Assembly: GCA_036788835.1 (NCBI GenBank)
Contig: DAIQMR010000005.1
Coordinates: forward strand, 35,054-99,053
DNA from: JALCSJ01 sp036788835
GTDB taxonomy: Bacteria > Bacillota > Negativicutes > Acidaminococcales > Acidaminococcaceae
Direction of reading: 5' to 3'
Length of the DNA: 64,000 bases
Below, piece after piece: positions 1 to 8,012 of this stretch. A program made the position numbers and the translations under genes. The notes below the pieces were generated by a model. That model was not told where the DNA came from. It saw only the letters and a program-made list of their open reading frames with translations, and did not search any database. Numbering within the stretch: the stretch's first letter is position 1; each line of letters starts with the position of its first letter.

Positions 1-621
1 AAAATATTGCAGATGGTAGTTGGACCCATAGAAACAAACTGCTACATCGCGGTTAACGAAAAAACCAAGGAGGCAGTAGTTATTGACCCGGGTGACGAAG
101 GTACTCGTATTGTTGATGAAATAAAGAAAGCCGGTTTAAAAGTGCAGGGAATTTTTCTTACCCATGGTCACAGTGACCATATTTCCGGACTGGAAGAAGT
201 GGAAACAGCTACCGGGGCAAAAATCTATATGAGCAAAGAAGATGCGCCCCGGCTGGGCAACAGACAAAGTGCTTTTTCCTATGCCAATAAAGAGAAGGAT
301 AAGCTTATCACGGCACCTAACGAATTTTTTACCGATGGGGAAGAATTGACTGTGGCAGGCTTGAAATTTAAAATTTTCGCTACGCCCGGTCATACAGTGG
401 GCGGTGTTTGCATTCAATGCGAAGACATTGTTTTTTGCGGGGACACGGTTTTTGCTGAATCAATCGGCAGGACGGATTTGCCCGGTGGTTCCTATGAAGA
501 TATTTTGCAATCCATTAAAGAAAAAATCTTGCCCTTGGATGATAAGGTAAAACTTTTACCTGGTCATGGACCGGCAACAACAGTTGGATGGGAGAGACGC
601 AGGAATCCGTTCCTGCAGTAG
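1..621 (+). CDS. MBL-fold hydrolase, glyoxalase II-like (5' end outside window)
   Basis: Metallo-beta-lactamase fold hydrolase of the short glyoxalase II-like group (about 205 residues). The metal-binding motif THGHSDH is at about residue 53. Further His/Asp ligands lie in TPGHTVGG, FCGDTVF and LPGHGPAT. The reading frame is open from base 1 (codons for K-I-L-Q-M-V-V-G-P), and family members usually begin M-K-I/L, so the true ATG is probably just outside the window; TTG at 7 is only the first start codon visible. It stops 3 bp before the next gene. The family hydrolyses thioesters such as S-lactoylglutathione or related substrates; the actual substrate cannot be told here. Confidence 0.85.
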   Translation, partial: KILQMVVGPIETNCYIAVNEKTKEAVVIDPGDEGTRIVDEIKKAGLKVQGIFLTHGHSDHISGLEEVETATGAKIYMSKEDAPRLGNRQSAFSYANKEKDKLITAPNEFFTDGEELTVAGLKFKIFATPGHTVGGVCIQCEDIVFCGDTVFAESIGRTDLPGGSYEDILQSIKEKILPLDDKVKLLPGHGPATTVGWERRRNPFLQ

Positions 622-624
622 ACT

Positions 625-1671
625 ATGGCTAATAATCTTGCAGTAGTGAAAAAGAGCATGCTGGTAAAAATCGGGTTGTCTGCCCTGGTTTTATTTATTG
701 TTTATATGGTAGCAGATTTTTTGCTGCCTGTTTTACTGGGCATTGCCTTAAGTTTTGTCCTTTATCCCATAGAGAATTTTTTCCGTAAATTAACCATAAA
801 AGGTCATGCTATACCGCGCATTATGGCAATTCTTTTGTCATTTCTGGTGTTTGGTGTGGCAGTATATTTTATTATTGTCTGGTTAATGATTCCTCTCTTT
901 AAAGAATTGAACCGCCTGATTATTGCCATGCCGGGACTTTCTCAGGCCAGCAGCGCGAGTATTAATGCCCTTTTTAAAGCGCAAACCAATGATAAGCTGC
1001 CTTCCTCTATCCAGGGTATTATTGATCAGGCTTTGAGTATGGTAGCGACGTATGTTATGGGAGTGACTAGGGATTTAGTAAGTTCTACTATCAAGGTAGC
1101 CCGGAGTCTTTTGGGTCTTTTTATCGTGCCTTTCCTGTCTTTTTATTTTCTGAAAGATTGGTGGACACTAAAGGAAATGATTGTAGATATATTCCCTAAG
1201 AGAAACCAGCCCATGGTACAAAATATCTTGAAAGATATTGGCAGGCTGATGTGTGCCTATGTGGCAGGCATGTTCAAGCTGTGCATGGTGGCAGGCATTT
1301 GTCTTACGGCGGTAACTTATTCCCTGGGAGTGGAATATCCTCTGATTTTGGGATCCATTGCCGTTATTGTAGAAACTATTCCCCTCATTGGACCTGTTAT
1401 TGGTTCTATTCCGGCTGTATTCATTGCCTATAGCCAATCTCCGTCTTTGGCTGTTAAAGTAGCGATTTTTTATCTGATTTATTATCAACTGGATTCGCAA
1501 GTGATAATGCCTCATATTATGGGACAGTCTGTTACTTTACATCCTGTGGTTATTATCTTGGGAGTATTGGCCGGAGGTAAGATTTTCGGGGTCATGGGTG
1601 TTATATTCGCGGTTCCGGCTGTTATTGTCTGCAAAGTACTGTATGCCTATTTGTGGCACCAGGATGAATAA
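625..1671 (+). CDS. AI-2E family transporter (TqsA/PerM-like permease)
   Basis: Integral inner-membrane protein of 348 aa with the usual AI-2E family layout: two or three N-terminal hydrophobic helices, a long amphipathic middle part, then four or five C-terminal helices. The glycine/proline-rich stretch IPLIGPVIGSIPA (about residues 252-264) is typical of the family. Members have been linked to autoinducer-2 export, Na+/H+ exchange or unknown export, so the substrate is left open. It begins 3 bp after the upstream hydrolase and probably shares its transcript. A strong terminator follows immediately. Confidence 0.85.
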   Translation: MANNLAVVKKSMLVKIGLSALVLFIVYMVADFLLPVLLGIALSFVLYPIENFFRKLTIKGHAIPRIMAILLSFLVFGVAVYFIIVWLMIPLFKELNRLIIAMPGLSQASSASINALFKAQTNDKLPSSIQGIIDQALSMVATYVMGVTRDLVSSTIKVARSLLGLFIVPFLSFYFLKDWWTLKEMIVDIFPKRNQPMVQNILKDIGRLMCAYVAGMFKLCMVAGICLTAVTYSLGVEYPLILGSIAVIVETIPLIGPVIGSIPAVFIAYSQSPSLAVKVAIFYLIYYQLDSQVIMPHIMGQSVTLHPVVIILGVLAGGKIFGVMGVIFAVPAVIVCKVLYAYLWHQDE

Positions 1672-1674
1672 ATT

Positions 1675-1734
1675 GAGGTTGGGTACTAAAAAAGGGAGAG
1701 CGACATCCCGTTTTTAGTGCCCAACCTCCTTTTT
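1675..1734 (+). terminator. Long-stem intrinsic terminator after the AI-2E gene
   Basis: An 18-bp inverted repeat (1675-1692 with 1711-1728, one G-U pair) encloses a short loop with an inner GGGA/TCCC pair. A T-run (1730-1734) follows. It lies directly after the stop codon. The stem is unusually long for a simple terminator. Confidence 0.85.
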
Positions 1735-1755
1735 AGAATTTAAAGGCATATTAAC

Positions 1756-1785
1756 TTGAAGAATACTGGCTACTTGTGGTAAAAT
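1756..1785 (+). promoter_or_regulatory. Sigma-A type promoter for hisS-aspS
   Basis: TTGAAG at 1756-1761 and TAAAAT at 1780-1785 are separated by 18 bp, about 50 bp before the hisS start. There is not enough room for a T-box leader. Confidence 0.6.
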
Positions 1786-1834
1786 AACTAGGTTAAACAT
1801 ATTTGAAGTGATTATGATTTTTGGAGGGAGAAAG

Positions 1835-3106
1835 ATGCTAACAGGAGCACCTCGTGGCACAAATGATATTTTGCCTGCTTCCATCAATGGCTGGCGCTAT
1901 GTTGAAGGCGTTATGCGTGATGTTTGCAGAGAATTTGCTTATAAAGAAATAAGGACACCTATCTTTGAGCATACAGAGTTGTTCAACAGAGGGATAGGTG
2001 ATACTACAGATGTGGTAGAGAAAGAAATGTATACCTTTATAGATAGGGGAAAAAGGAGTATTACCCTGCGGCCGGAGAATACTGCTTCCGTGGTGCGCTC
2101 TTTTGTAGAAAACAAGATGTATGCGGATCCCTTGCCCACAAAGGTTTATTACATCGGGCCCATGTTCAGGTATGATAGACCACAGGCGGGACGGATGAGA
2201 CAATTCCACCAGTTTGGCATTGAGGCTATCGGTTCTTCTTCGCCGGCAGTAGATGCGGAAGTGATTTTACTTTCGTGGACGGTCTTGAATAGACTGGGCT
2301 TGAAGGACCTTAAGCTGAAAATTAATTCTGTAGGCTGTCCCAAGTGCCGGCCTCAACACAGAAAATTATTGCAGGATTTCCTGCAGCCTAATTTTGCTCA
2401 TCTTTGCCATGATTGCCAAAGCAGATTTGACAGGAACCCTCTGCGTATTCTTGACTGCAAGAATGAAGAATGTAAAAAATATACTGTAGGCGCTCCAAAA
2501 ATCACAGATTGTTTGTGTGATGAATGCAAGGAACATTTCCAACAAGTCAAGGACATCCTTACTGCGGCAGGAGTGGAGTACGAAGTAGACAGCAATCTGG
2601 TACGTGGTCTGGACTATTACACCAAAACTGCTTTTGAAATCCAGTACACTCCCTTGGGAGCCCAAAGCGCTGTCAGCGGCGGTGGCCGGTATGACGGACT
2701 GGTGGAAGAAATAGGCGGTCCGGCTACACCGGGTGTGGGTTTTGCCATGGGTATGGAAAGAGTTTTGCTGGCATTGGAAAAGCAAAACCTGCTTCCTGAA
2801 AGCAAGGATGTTTTAGATGTTTTTGCCATTACTCCCAATGTCAAGGATCTGCCTTTAGTTTTCAAAACTATTATGGAATTAAGAAAGGCCGGGCTGGCTT
2901 GTGATTTAGATTTTATGGGCAGGAGCTTTAAGGCCCAGATGAAGCAGGCCAACAGAGAAAATGCTAAGTTCGCCCTTATTTTCGGTGAGGATGAATTAAG
3001 CAGGGAGGCTGTTGCTGTGAGAAACATGGCTGACAGCAGTCAAACAGAGGTAAAATTAGCAGATTTGTTAACTATTTTAAATAGACACGAGGTGCAAGAA
3101 AAATGA
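1835..3106 (+). CDS. hisS: Histidine--tRNA ligase
   Basis: Class II aminoacyl-tRNA synthetase (423 aa) charging tRNA-His. Visible motifs: GAPRGTNDILP near the N terminus, motif 2 with RYDRPQAGRMRQFHQFG, the histidine-binding motif VRGLDYYTKTAFEI, motif 3 GGGRYDGL, and a C-terminal anticodon-binding domain of about 95 residues. The start is placed at ATG 1835 because GGAGGG at 1823-1828 lies at ideal distance; the in-frame upstream ATG at 1808 has no such site. The stop overlaps the aspS start (ATGA), so the two genes are translationally coupled. Confidence 0.97.
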   Translation: MLTGAPRGTNDILPASINGWRYVEGVMRDVCREFAYKEIRTPIFEHTELFNRGIGDTTDVVEKEMYTFIDRGKRSITLRPENTASVVRSFVENKMYADPLPTKVYYIGPMFRYDRPQAGRMRQFHQFGIEAIGSSSPAVDAEVILLSWTVLNRLGLKDLKLKINSVGCPKCRPQHRKLLQDFLQPNFAHLCHDCQSRFDRNPLRILDCKNEECKKYTVGAPKITDCLCDECKEHFQQVKDILTAAGVEYEVDSNLVRGLDYYTKTAFEIQYTPLGAQSAVSGGGRYDGLVEEIGGPATPGVGFAMGMERVLLALEKQNLLPESKDVLDVFAITPNVKDLPLVFKTIMELRKAGLACDLDFMGRSFKAQMKQANRENAKFALIFGEDELSREAVAVRNMADSSQTEVKLADLLTILNRHEVQEK

Positions 3107-4929
3107 GTTTTAAACGAACCAATCACTGTGGGGATTTAACCAAGAATGATGCCGGCAAAGAAGTCACATTATGTGGCTGGGTCAGCAGAAGACGTGACCA
3201 TGGGGGAATTATTTTCATCGATTTAAGAGACCGTTACGGCATTGTGCAGATTGTTATGGATCCTGAGCACAATCAAAAGGATTTCCATATTGCAGAAACC
3301 GTCCGCAACGAATTCGTTCTGCATGTAACCGGTAAGGTGCGTCTGCGTTCTGAAGATACTATTAATCCGCATATTCCCACCGGGGAAGTGGAGGTTGTGG
3401 CAACCGATTTTGCGATATTGAATGCTGCGAAAACACCACCTTTCTATATTCAGGATGGCATTGATGCAGACGAGAATGTTAGACTTCGTTACCGTTATTT
3501 GGATTTGCGCAGACCGGAAATGCAAAACAACCTTATCCTTCGTCACAAGGTAGCAAAATTAATGCGTGACTACATGGATAATCATGATTTCCTGGAAATC
3601 GAAACTCCTATGCTGACCAAGAGCACTCCGGAAGGTGCCAGAGACTATCTGGTTCCCAGCCGTGTTAATCCCGGTAAGTTCTATGCGCTGCCCCAGTCTC
3701 CTCAAATCTTCAAGCAATTATTGATGGTATCCGGACTGGAAAGATATTTCCAGATTGTCCGCTGCTTCCGTGATGAAGATTTACGTGCTGACAGACAGCC
3801 GGAATTCACCCAGCTGGACATTGAAATGTCCTTTATTGACGAAGACGATATTATGACCATGGTAGAAGGCCTGATTTCTTATGTCTTCAAAGGTGCTTTG
3901 GGAGTAGATGTAAAGCTCCCTATCAGTCGCATTAGCTGGGACGATGCTATGAATTATTATGGCAGTGATAAACCGGACCTGCGTTTTGACATGAAGCTTG
4001 TGAACATGAACGATGCTATTAAAGCATCTAACTTCAAGGTGTTTAGAGATATTGTGGACAAGGGCGGTTTAGTTAAAGCCATTAATGTTAAGGGTTACTA
4101 CAATATTCCCCGCCGCGAATTAGACGGTTTGGTTGATTTTGTGGGCATTTATGGGGCAAAGGGTTTAGCCTGGATTATGTACAATCCCGACGGAACCGTA
4201 AAATCTCCTATTGCTAAATTCTTCTCTGATGAGGAAATGCAGAAGATTCTGGCTACAGGCAAGGCAGAAAAGGGTGATTTACTGCTCTTTGTAGCTGACC
4301 GGAAGGCCTCTGTGGTAGCGCAGGCTTTGGGCGCTTTGCGTCTGGAGATGGCTAAACGCCGTAATCTTATTGACGAGAATAAACTGGCCTTTACCTGGGT
4401 AGTAAGATTCCCCATGTTCGAATACAGTGAAGAAGAGCATAGGTTTACGGCTATGCACCATCCTTTCACCGCTCCCTGCGATGAAGATGTGGACAAACTT
4501 TTGACAGATCAAGGACATGTGTATGCAAAAGCTTATGATATTGTACTAAATGGTACAGAAATCGGCGGCGGCAGCATTCGTATCCATAGAAGAGATGTGC
4601 AAAATAAGGTGTTCGAGGCTATCGGCCTGACTGACGAGCAGGCTCAGGAGAAGTTTGGTTTCTTAATGGGAGCCTTTGAATACGGAGCCCCACCCCATGG
4701 TGGACTGGCTTTTGGCCTGGATCGCTTGATTATGATTATGGCTAAGCGTCCTTCTATCCGTGATGTTATTGCTTTTCCCAAGACTCAAAGCGCTGTAGAC
4801 CTGATGAGTCAGGCACCTAATGCTGTAGATGATAAACAGATGCGGGAACTGCATATTAGGTCAACGGTTCTCCAAAAGGAAGCCCAGAAAGAAAGCAAAG
4901 AAACAAGCGAAAGTAAAGAAAATAAATAA
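3103..4929 (+). CDS. aspS: Aspartate--tRNA ligase
   Basis: Bacterial-type class II synthetase of 608 aa. It has an N-terminal OB-fold anticodon-binding domain (about residues 1-105), the catalytic core with FRDEDLRADRQPEF (motif 2), the bacterial GAD insertion domain (about 290-420), and motif 3 with GGLAFGLDRL. The last 20 residues are a Lys/Glu/Ser-rich tail. It overlaps hisS by 4 bp, the common Firmicute hisS-aspS pair. Whether the enzyme is Asp-specific or also charges tRNA-Asn cannot be told; no gatCAB is in the window. Confidence 0.97.
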   Translation: MSFKRTNHCGDLTKNDAGKEVTLCGWVSRRRDHGGIIFIDLRDRYGIVQIVMDPEHNQKDFHIAETVRNEFVLHVTGKVRLRSEDTINPHIPTGEVEVVATDFAILNAAKTPPFYIQDGIDADENVRLRYRYLDLRRPEMQNNLILRHKVAKLMRDYMDNHDFLEIETPMLTKSTPEGARDYLVPSRVNPGKFYALPQSPQIFKQLLMVSGLERYFQIVRCFRDEDLRADRQPEFTQLDIEMSFIDEDDIMTMVEGLISYVFKGALGVDVKLPISRISWDDAMNYYGSDKPDLRFDMKLVNMNDAIKASNFKVFRDIVDKGGLVKAINVKGYYNIPRRELDGLVDFVGIYGAKGLAWIMYNPDGTVKSPIAKFFSDEEMQKILATGKAEKGDLLLFVADRKASVVAQALGALRLEMAKRRNLIDENKLAFTWVVRFPMFEYSEEEHRFTAMHHPFTAPCDEDVDKLLTDQGHVYAKAYDIVLNGTEIGGGSIRIHRRDVQNKVFEAIGLTDEQAQEKFGFLMGAFEYGAPPHGGLAFGLDRLIMIMAKRPSIRDVIAFPKTQSAVDLMSQAPNAVDDKQMRELHIRSTVLQKEAQKESKETSESKENK

Positions 4930-4931
4930 GA

Positions 4932-4959
4932 TTGCAACTTGGTTCAAGAGTGGTATAAT
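4932..4959 (+). promoter_or_regulatory. Promoter of the 6S RNA gene
   Basis: TTGCAA at 4932-4937, a 16-bp spacer and a consensus TATAAT at 4954-4959. Transcription would start near 4966, just before the conserved 6S sequence. Confidence 0.7.
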
Positions 4960-4965
4960 GAAAGT

Positions 4966-5155
4966 ACGAAGAGCATACCTGCGGTGTTCGATAGTTATCC
5001 TGTGTTTTGAGCCAACACATTTTGATAAGGGAGCCTTGAGCCCCTGCCGTTAATGACCAGCCTCCTTCGAGTGGACTTCAGCGATGGCAGGTACGGCACC
5101 CACCTGCAATTGCAGGTTCAAAACCAAGGATGCAACGGCATTGCGGGCCTCTTTA
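4966..5155 (+). ncRNA. ssrS: 6S RNA (SsrS)
   Basis: About 190 nt of untranslated, highly structured sequence between aspS and tcdA. The conserved Firmicute 6S blocks recognised by eye are GAGCCAACAC, AAGGGAGCC, TTAATGACCAG, GGTACGGCACCCACCTGC and CCAAGGATGCAACGGC. The closing stem pairs 4978-4986 with 5139-5147 (9 bp including G-U pairs), and 5102-5117 forms a self-complementary hairpin. 6S RNA mimics an open promoter and binds the housekeeping RNA polymerase holoenzyme. The ends are estimates from the promoter and closing stem. Confidence 0.85.
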
Positions 5156-5184
5156 CTTTTGTAGGTTTGTAGTAGTGCTAAACG

Positions 5185-5212
5185 GCGGCAATCTCCATGG
5201 TTGCCGCTTTTT
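5185..5212 (+). terminator. Intrinsic terminator after 6S RNA
   Basis: Seven-bp perfect stem GCGGCAA (5185-5191) with TTGCCGC (5201-5207), followed by five T. The remaining ~100 bp up to tcdA show no further recognisable element. Confidence 0.85.
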
Positions 5213-5313
5213 ATATAGTACAAGTTCAACCGCTCAGTGTTACAAAAGGGACAGGTGCTTTTGCAACACTTTAGCCAGGGCTGGCGCATTTAGTATTATA
5301 GGAGTTATTAGAT

Positions 5314-5991
5314 ATGGATTTAAGCAGGGTAGAGATGTTAGTGGGAGCTGCGGCTCTGGGAAAACTTAAAAGGGCCCGGGTTTGTGTTATAGGACTGGGT
5401 GGTGTAGGGGCCTATACGGCAGAGGCGCTGGTCAGGAGCGGCATTGGGGCCATACGGATTATTGACGGAGACTTGGTTGAGCCCAGCAATGTTAATCGTC
5501 AGTTACCGGCTTTAAGCTCTACTATCGGCAAAAGCAAGGCAGAAGTCATGGCTGCCAGGCTGAAGGATATTAATCCCGACTGTCAGGTGGAGGCCGTGGC
5601 AGAGTTTTATAAGACAGGTGATTTTAGCAAGTGGTTTTCAGAAACGTTTAGTTATGTGGCTGATGCCATAGACGATGTTCAGGCCAAGGTTGATATTCTG
5701 GCTTCTTGTTGTAAGGCAGGAATTCCGGTTATTTCGTCCATGGGTACCGGAAATAAACTGAATCCGGAAAAGCTTCAGGTAACAGATATTAGTAAAACCC
5801 ATACTTGCCCCCTGGCAAAGCGCGTAAGGCACGATTTACGGGCTTTGGGCATCGAAAAGGGCATAGACGTGGTGTTTAGTACCGAGGCGCCTGTAAAGGC
5901 GTCAGAGGGCGTCACGCCGGCCAGCATGGTTTTCGTGCCGGGTGCAGCAGGTCTGCTGATGGCATCCTGGATAGTGCGTAAAATAGTGTAA
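5314..5991 (+). CDS. tcdA: tRNA threonylcarbamoyladenosine dehydratase
   Basis: E1-like ThiF/MoeB/HesA-family ATPase (225 aa) that cyclises t6A37 in tRNA to ct6A. The nucleotide-binding loop GLGGVGAYTAEAL is at about residue 29. The adenylation region IIDGDLVEPSNVNRQ follows, then CPLAKRVRHDLR and the family-typical FSTE near residue 190. There is no MoeB-type zinc knuckle or rhodanese domain. It is somewhat shorter than the E. coli enzyme, as in other Firmicutes. The start is supported by AGGAG at 5300-5304. Confidence 0.9.
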   Translation: MDLSRVEMLVGAAALGKLKRARVCVIGLGGVGAYTAEALVRSGIGAIRIIDGDLVEPSNVNRQLPALSSTIGKSKAEVMAARLKDINPDCQVEAVAEFYKTGDFSKWFSETFSYVADAIDDVQAKVDILASCCKAGIPVISSMGTGNKLNPEKLQVTDISKTHTCPLAKRVRHDLRALGIEKGIDVVFSTEAPVKASEGVTPASMVFVPGAAGLLMASWIVRKIV

Positions 5992-6014
5992 CACTAGAGT
6001 ATTGCGTGAATTTC

Positions 6015-6023
6015 TGATATAAT
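6015..6023 (+). promoter_or_regulatory. Extended -10 promoter upstream of lspA
   Basis: TGATATAAT fits the extended -10 pattern (TGn plus TATAAT). No good -35 element is seen. It lies 32 bp before the lspA start. Confidence 0.5.
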
Positions 6024-6054
6024 ATTTATATTTCATAGTGGGAGTACTTGTTCA

Positions 6055-6498
6055 ATGCCTTTAATTATTATTATTTTGGTAGTTGTCTTAGATAGAATAA
6101 CGAAATTGGTCGTAGTTAATAACATGACCGAGAATATGAGCATTCCCATAATCAAGCATGTTTTGCATTTAACATACATACTGAATCCCGGTGCGGCTTT
6201 TGGTATGCTGGAGTACAGCAGGCTGTTTTTTATTGGATTAACGATGATAATTTTGGCCTGTGCCGTTGTTTTCAGGAATAAGCTTAAAACAGAGCCACTC
6301 ATGATTCAATATGGCGCAGCTTTGTTCTTGGGCGGTGCCATAGGCAATGTTATTGACAGAATAGAAACAGGTTTAGTGATTGATTTTATTGATTTTAGAA
6401 TCTGGCCAATTTTCAATGTGGCGGATATAGCTATTTGCGTGGGGGTCGGTTTGATAGTATGGTCTGTGATGAAAGAAGAGAGCCACAAGAAGAAATAA
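6055..6498 (+). CDS. lspA: Lipoprotein signal peptidase (signal peptidase II)
   Basis: Four-helix membrane aspartyl protease of 147 aa that removes signal peptides from diacylglyceryl-prolipoproteins. Visible motifs: NPGAAFGM (about residues 43-50), GNVIDR with the first catalytic Asp, and FNVADI with the second. The C terminus is a basic tail (EESHKKK). The 3' end overlaps the following pseudouridine synthase gene by 40 bp, a common arrangement in Firmicutes. Confidence 0.95.
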   Translation: MPLIIIILVVVLDRITKLVVVNNMTENMSIPIIKHVLHLTYILNPGAAFGMLEYSRLFFIGLTMIILACAVVFRNKLKTEPLMIQYGAALFLGGAIGNVIDRIETGLVIDFIDFRIWPIFNVADIAICVGVGLIVWSVMKEESHKKK

Positions 6499-7412
6499 TC
6501 AGTACCCCGCCTGTTCCCAGGGAGGAAGCAGGTGCCCGTGTAGATGTTTTCCTGGCCAAAGAACTTAGCCTGACACGGGCCCATGTGCAAAAATGCATGG
6601 AAGATGGTTTGGTACGCAAAGCTGAAAAGGTTTTAAAAGCTAATTACAAAGTAAAAGCAGGTGATGTATTTCAGGTCACGCTGCCGGAACCGGTGCTTTT
6701 GGAAGTGGTTCCGGAAAATATTCCTCTGGATATTATTTACGAAGATGAGGACGTAGTCGTAATCAATAAGGCCAGAGGTATGGTGGTTCATCCTGCGGCG
6801 GGAAATTATACAGGGACCTTGGTGAATGCTCTAATGTACCACTGTAAAAATCTCTCCGGGATTAACGGCGTAATCAGGCCGGGCATAGTTCATCGCTTGG
6901 ATAAAGATACATCGGGCATTATGATTGTGGCCAAAAACGATAAGGCCCATTTGGACCTTTCTGCTCAGATTCAGAGCAAGGAAGCGGGCAGAACTTATTT
7001 GGCAGTGGTGCGAGGTAATGTTAAGAATGACAAAGGGCGTATTGTTACTCAAATTGCCAGAGATGTGAAAGACAGAAAAAAGATGGCTGTGGTCAGCCAG
7101 GGCGGACGTGAGGCTATAACAGATTACGAAGTACTGGAACGGTATGGCCGCTATACAGTAGTGAGATGTCATTTGCTCACAGGCAGAACCCATCAAATCA
7201 GGGTTCATATGGAGCATATAGGACATCCCCTGGTGGGCGATCCTAAATACTCTCCCATGAAAACATGTTTTGCCATAAAGGGCCAGGCCCTCCATTCGGA
7301 GACACTGGAATTCAGACATCCTCGTACGGGAAAAATCATGAAGTTTTCCGCACCCTTACCTGAGGATATGGAGAAAATAATTGTTAGATTAAGAAATGGT
7401 CAATATACCTAA
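6459..7412 (+). CDS. rluD: 23S rRNA pseudouridine synthase, RluD family
   Basis: RluA/RluD-family pseudouridine synthase (317 aa). It has an N-terminal S4 RNA-binding domain (about residues 22-80) and a catalytic domain with HRLDKDTSGIM containing the catalytic Asp, followed by GRTHQIRVH. ATG 6459 is preferred over the upstream TTG at 6435; both lie inside lspA and neither has a strong ribosome-binding site, so coupling to lspA translation is likely. The exact target uridines (RluD versus RluA-like specificity) cannot be decided by eye. Confidence 0.9.
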   Translation: MVCDERREPQEEIISTPPVPREEAGARVDVFLAKELSLTRAHVQKCMEDGLVRKAEKVLKANYKVKAGDVFQVTLPEPVLLEVVPENIPLDIIYEDEDVVVINKARGMVVHPAAGNYTGTLVNALMYHCKNLSGINGVIRPGIVHRLDKDTSGIMIVAKNDKAHLDLSAQIQSKEAGRTYLAVVRGNVKNDKGRIVTQIARDVKDRKKMAVVSQGGREAITDYEVLERYGRYTVVRCHLLTGRTHQIRVHMEHIGHPLVGDPKYSPMKTCFAIKGQALHSETLEFRHPRTGKIMKFSAPLPEDMEKIIVRLRNGQYT

Positions 7413-7425
7413 AGGAGTGAGAGAA

Positions 7426-7974
7426 ATGGGTGTCGCGGTAAAGAAAAAGGTTATTATGGATACAGAGGCAATGCGCAGGGCTTTGGTGCGTATCGCACAT
7501 GAAATTGTGGAGAAAAACAAAGGCACAGAGAATATGGTACTGGTAGGAATCAGGTCCAGAGGAGTACCTCTGGCCGAAAGAATTGCCAAGGAAATCGAAG
7601 AAATCGAAAAGGTGAAATTGCCGGTTGGTTCTTTGGACATTACTTTGTACAGAGATGACTTATCGACCTTAGGTTATAATCCGGTAGTGAAAGGAACAGA
7701 AATCAATTTTGATATTAATGGGAAAACCATTGTTCTAGTGGATGATGTGCTTTTTACCGGCAGAACTATTCGCTGCGCTTTGGATGCCTTGATTGATATG
7801 GGTCGGCCCAAATTCATTCAATTGGCTGTTATGGTGGACAGAGGACACAAGGAGCTGCCTATCAGGGCAGACTATGTAGGCAAGAATGTTCCTACTGCTA
7901 AAAGTGAAACAGTGGAACTGACTTTACAGGAAACAGATGGCAAAGATGAAGTGTATTTGGGAGAGATTCGCTAA
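7426..7974 (+). CDS. pyrR: Bifunctional pyr operon regulator / uracil phosphoribosyltransferase
   Basis: PyrR-type phosphoribosyltransferase (182 aa) with the PRPP-binding motif VLVDDVLFTGRTIR and the RSRGVPLA loop. In Firmicutes it binds pyr mRNA to cause attenuation and has weak UPRTase activity. The start is ATG 7426, 8 bp after AAAGGAG (7411-7417); an in-frame ATG at 7396 lies inside the preceding gene. No pyr biosynthesis gene follows; the next gene is smc, so any regulated pyr operon is elsewhere. Confidence 0.92.
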   Translation: MGVAVKKKVIMDTEAMRRALVRIAHEIVEKNKGTENMVLVGIRSRGVPLAERIAKEIEEIEKVKLPVGSLDITLYRDDLSTLGYNPVVKGTEINFDINGKTIVLVDDVLFTGRTIRCALDALIDMGRPKFIQLAVMVDRGHKELPIRADYVGKNVPTAKSETVELTLQETDGKDEVYLGEIR

Positions 7975-8012
7975 GAGTCTCTCTGTAAATTTTAGAGTAG
8001 GTCGGTGTTAAC

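Noticed and set aside
1672..1834. T-box riboswitch before hisS
   Set aside because: The hairpin lies upstream of the hisS promoter and directly after the previous stop; only about 50 nt of leader remain, too short for a T-box.
4829..5289. Small open frames on both strands between aspS and tcdA
   Set aside because: They overlap the aspS end or the 6S RNA gene; RNA conservation explains the sequence better.
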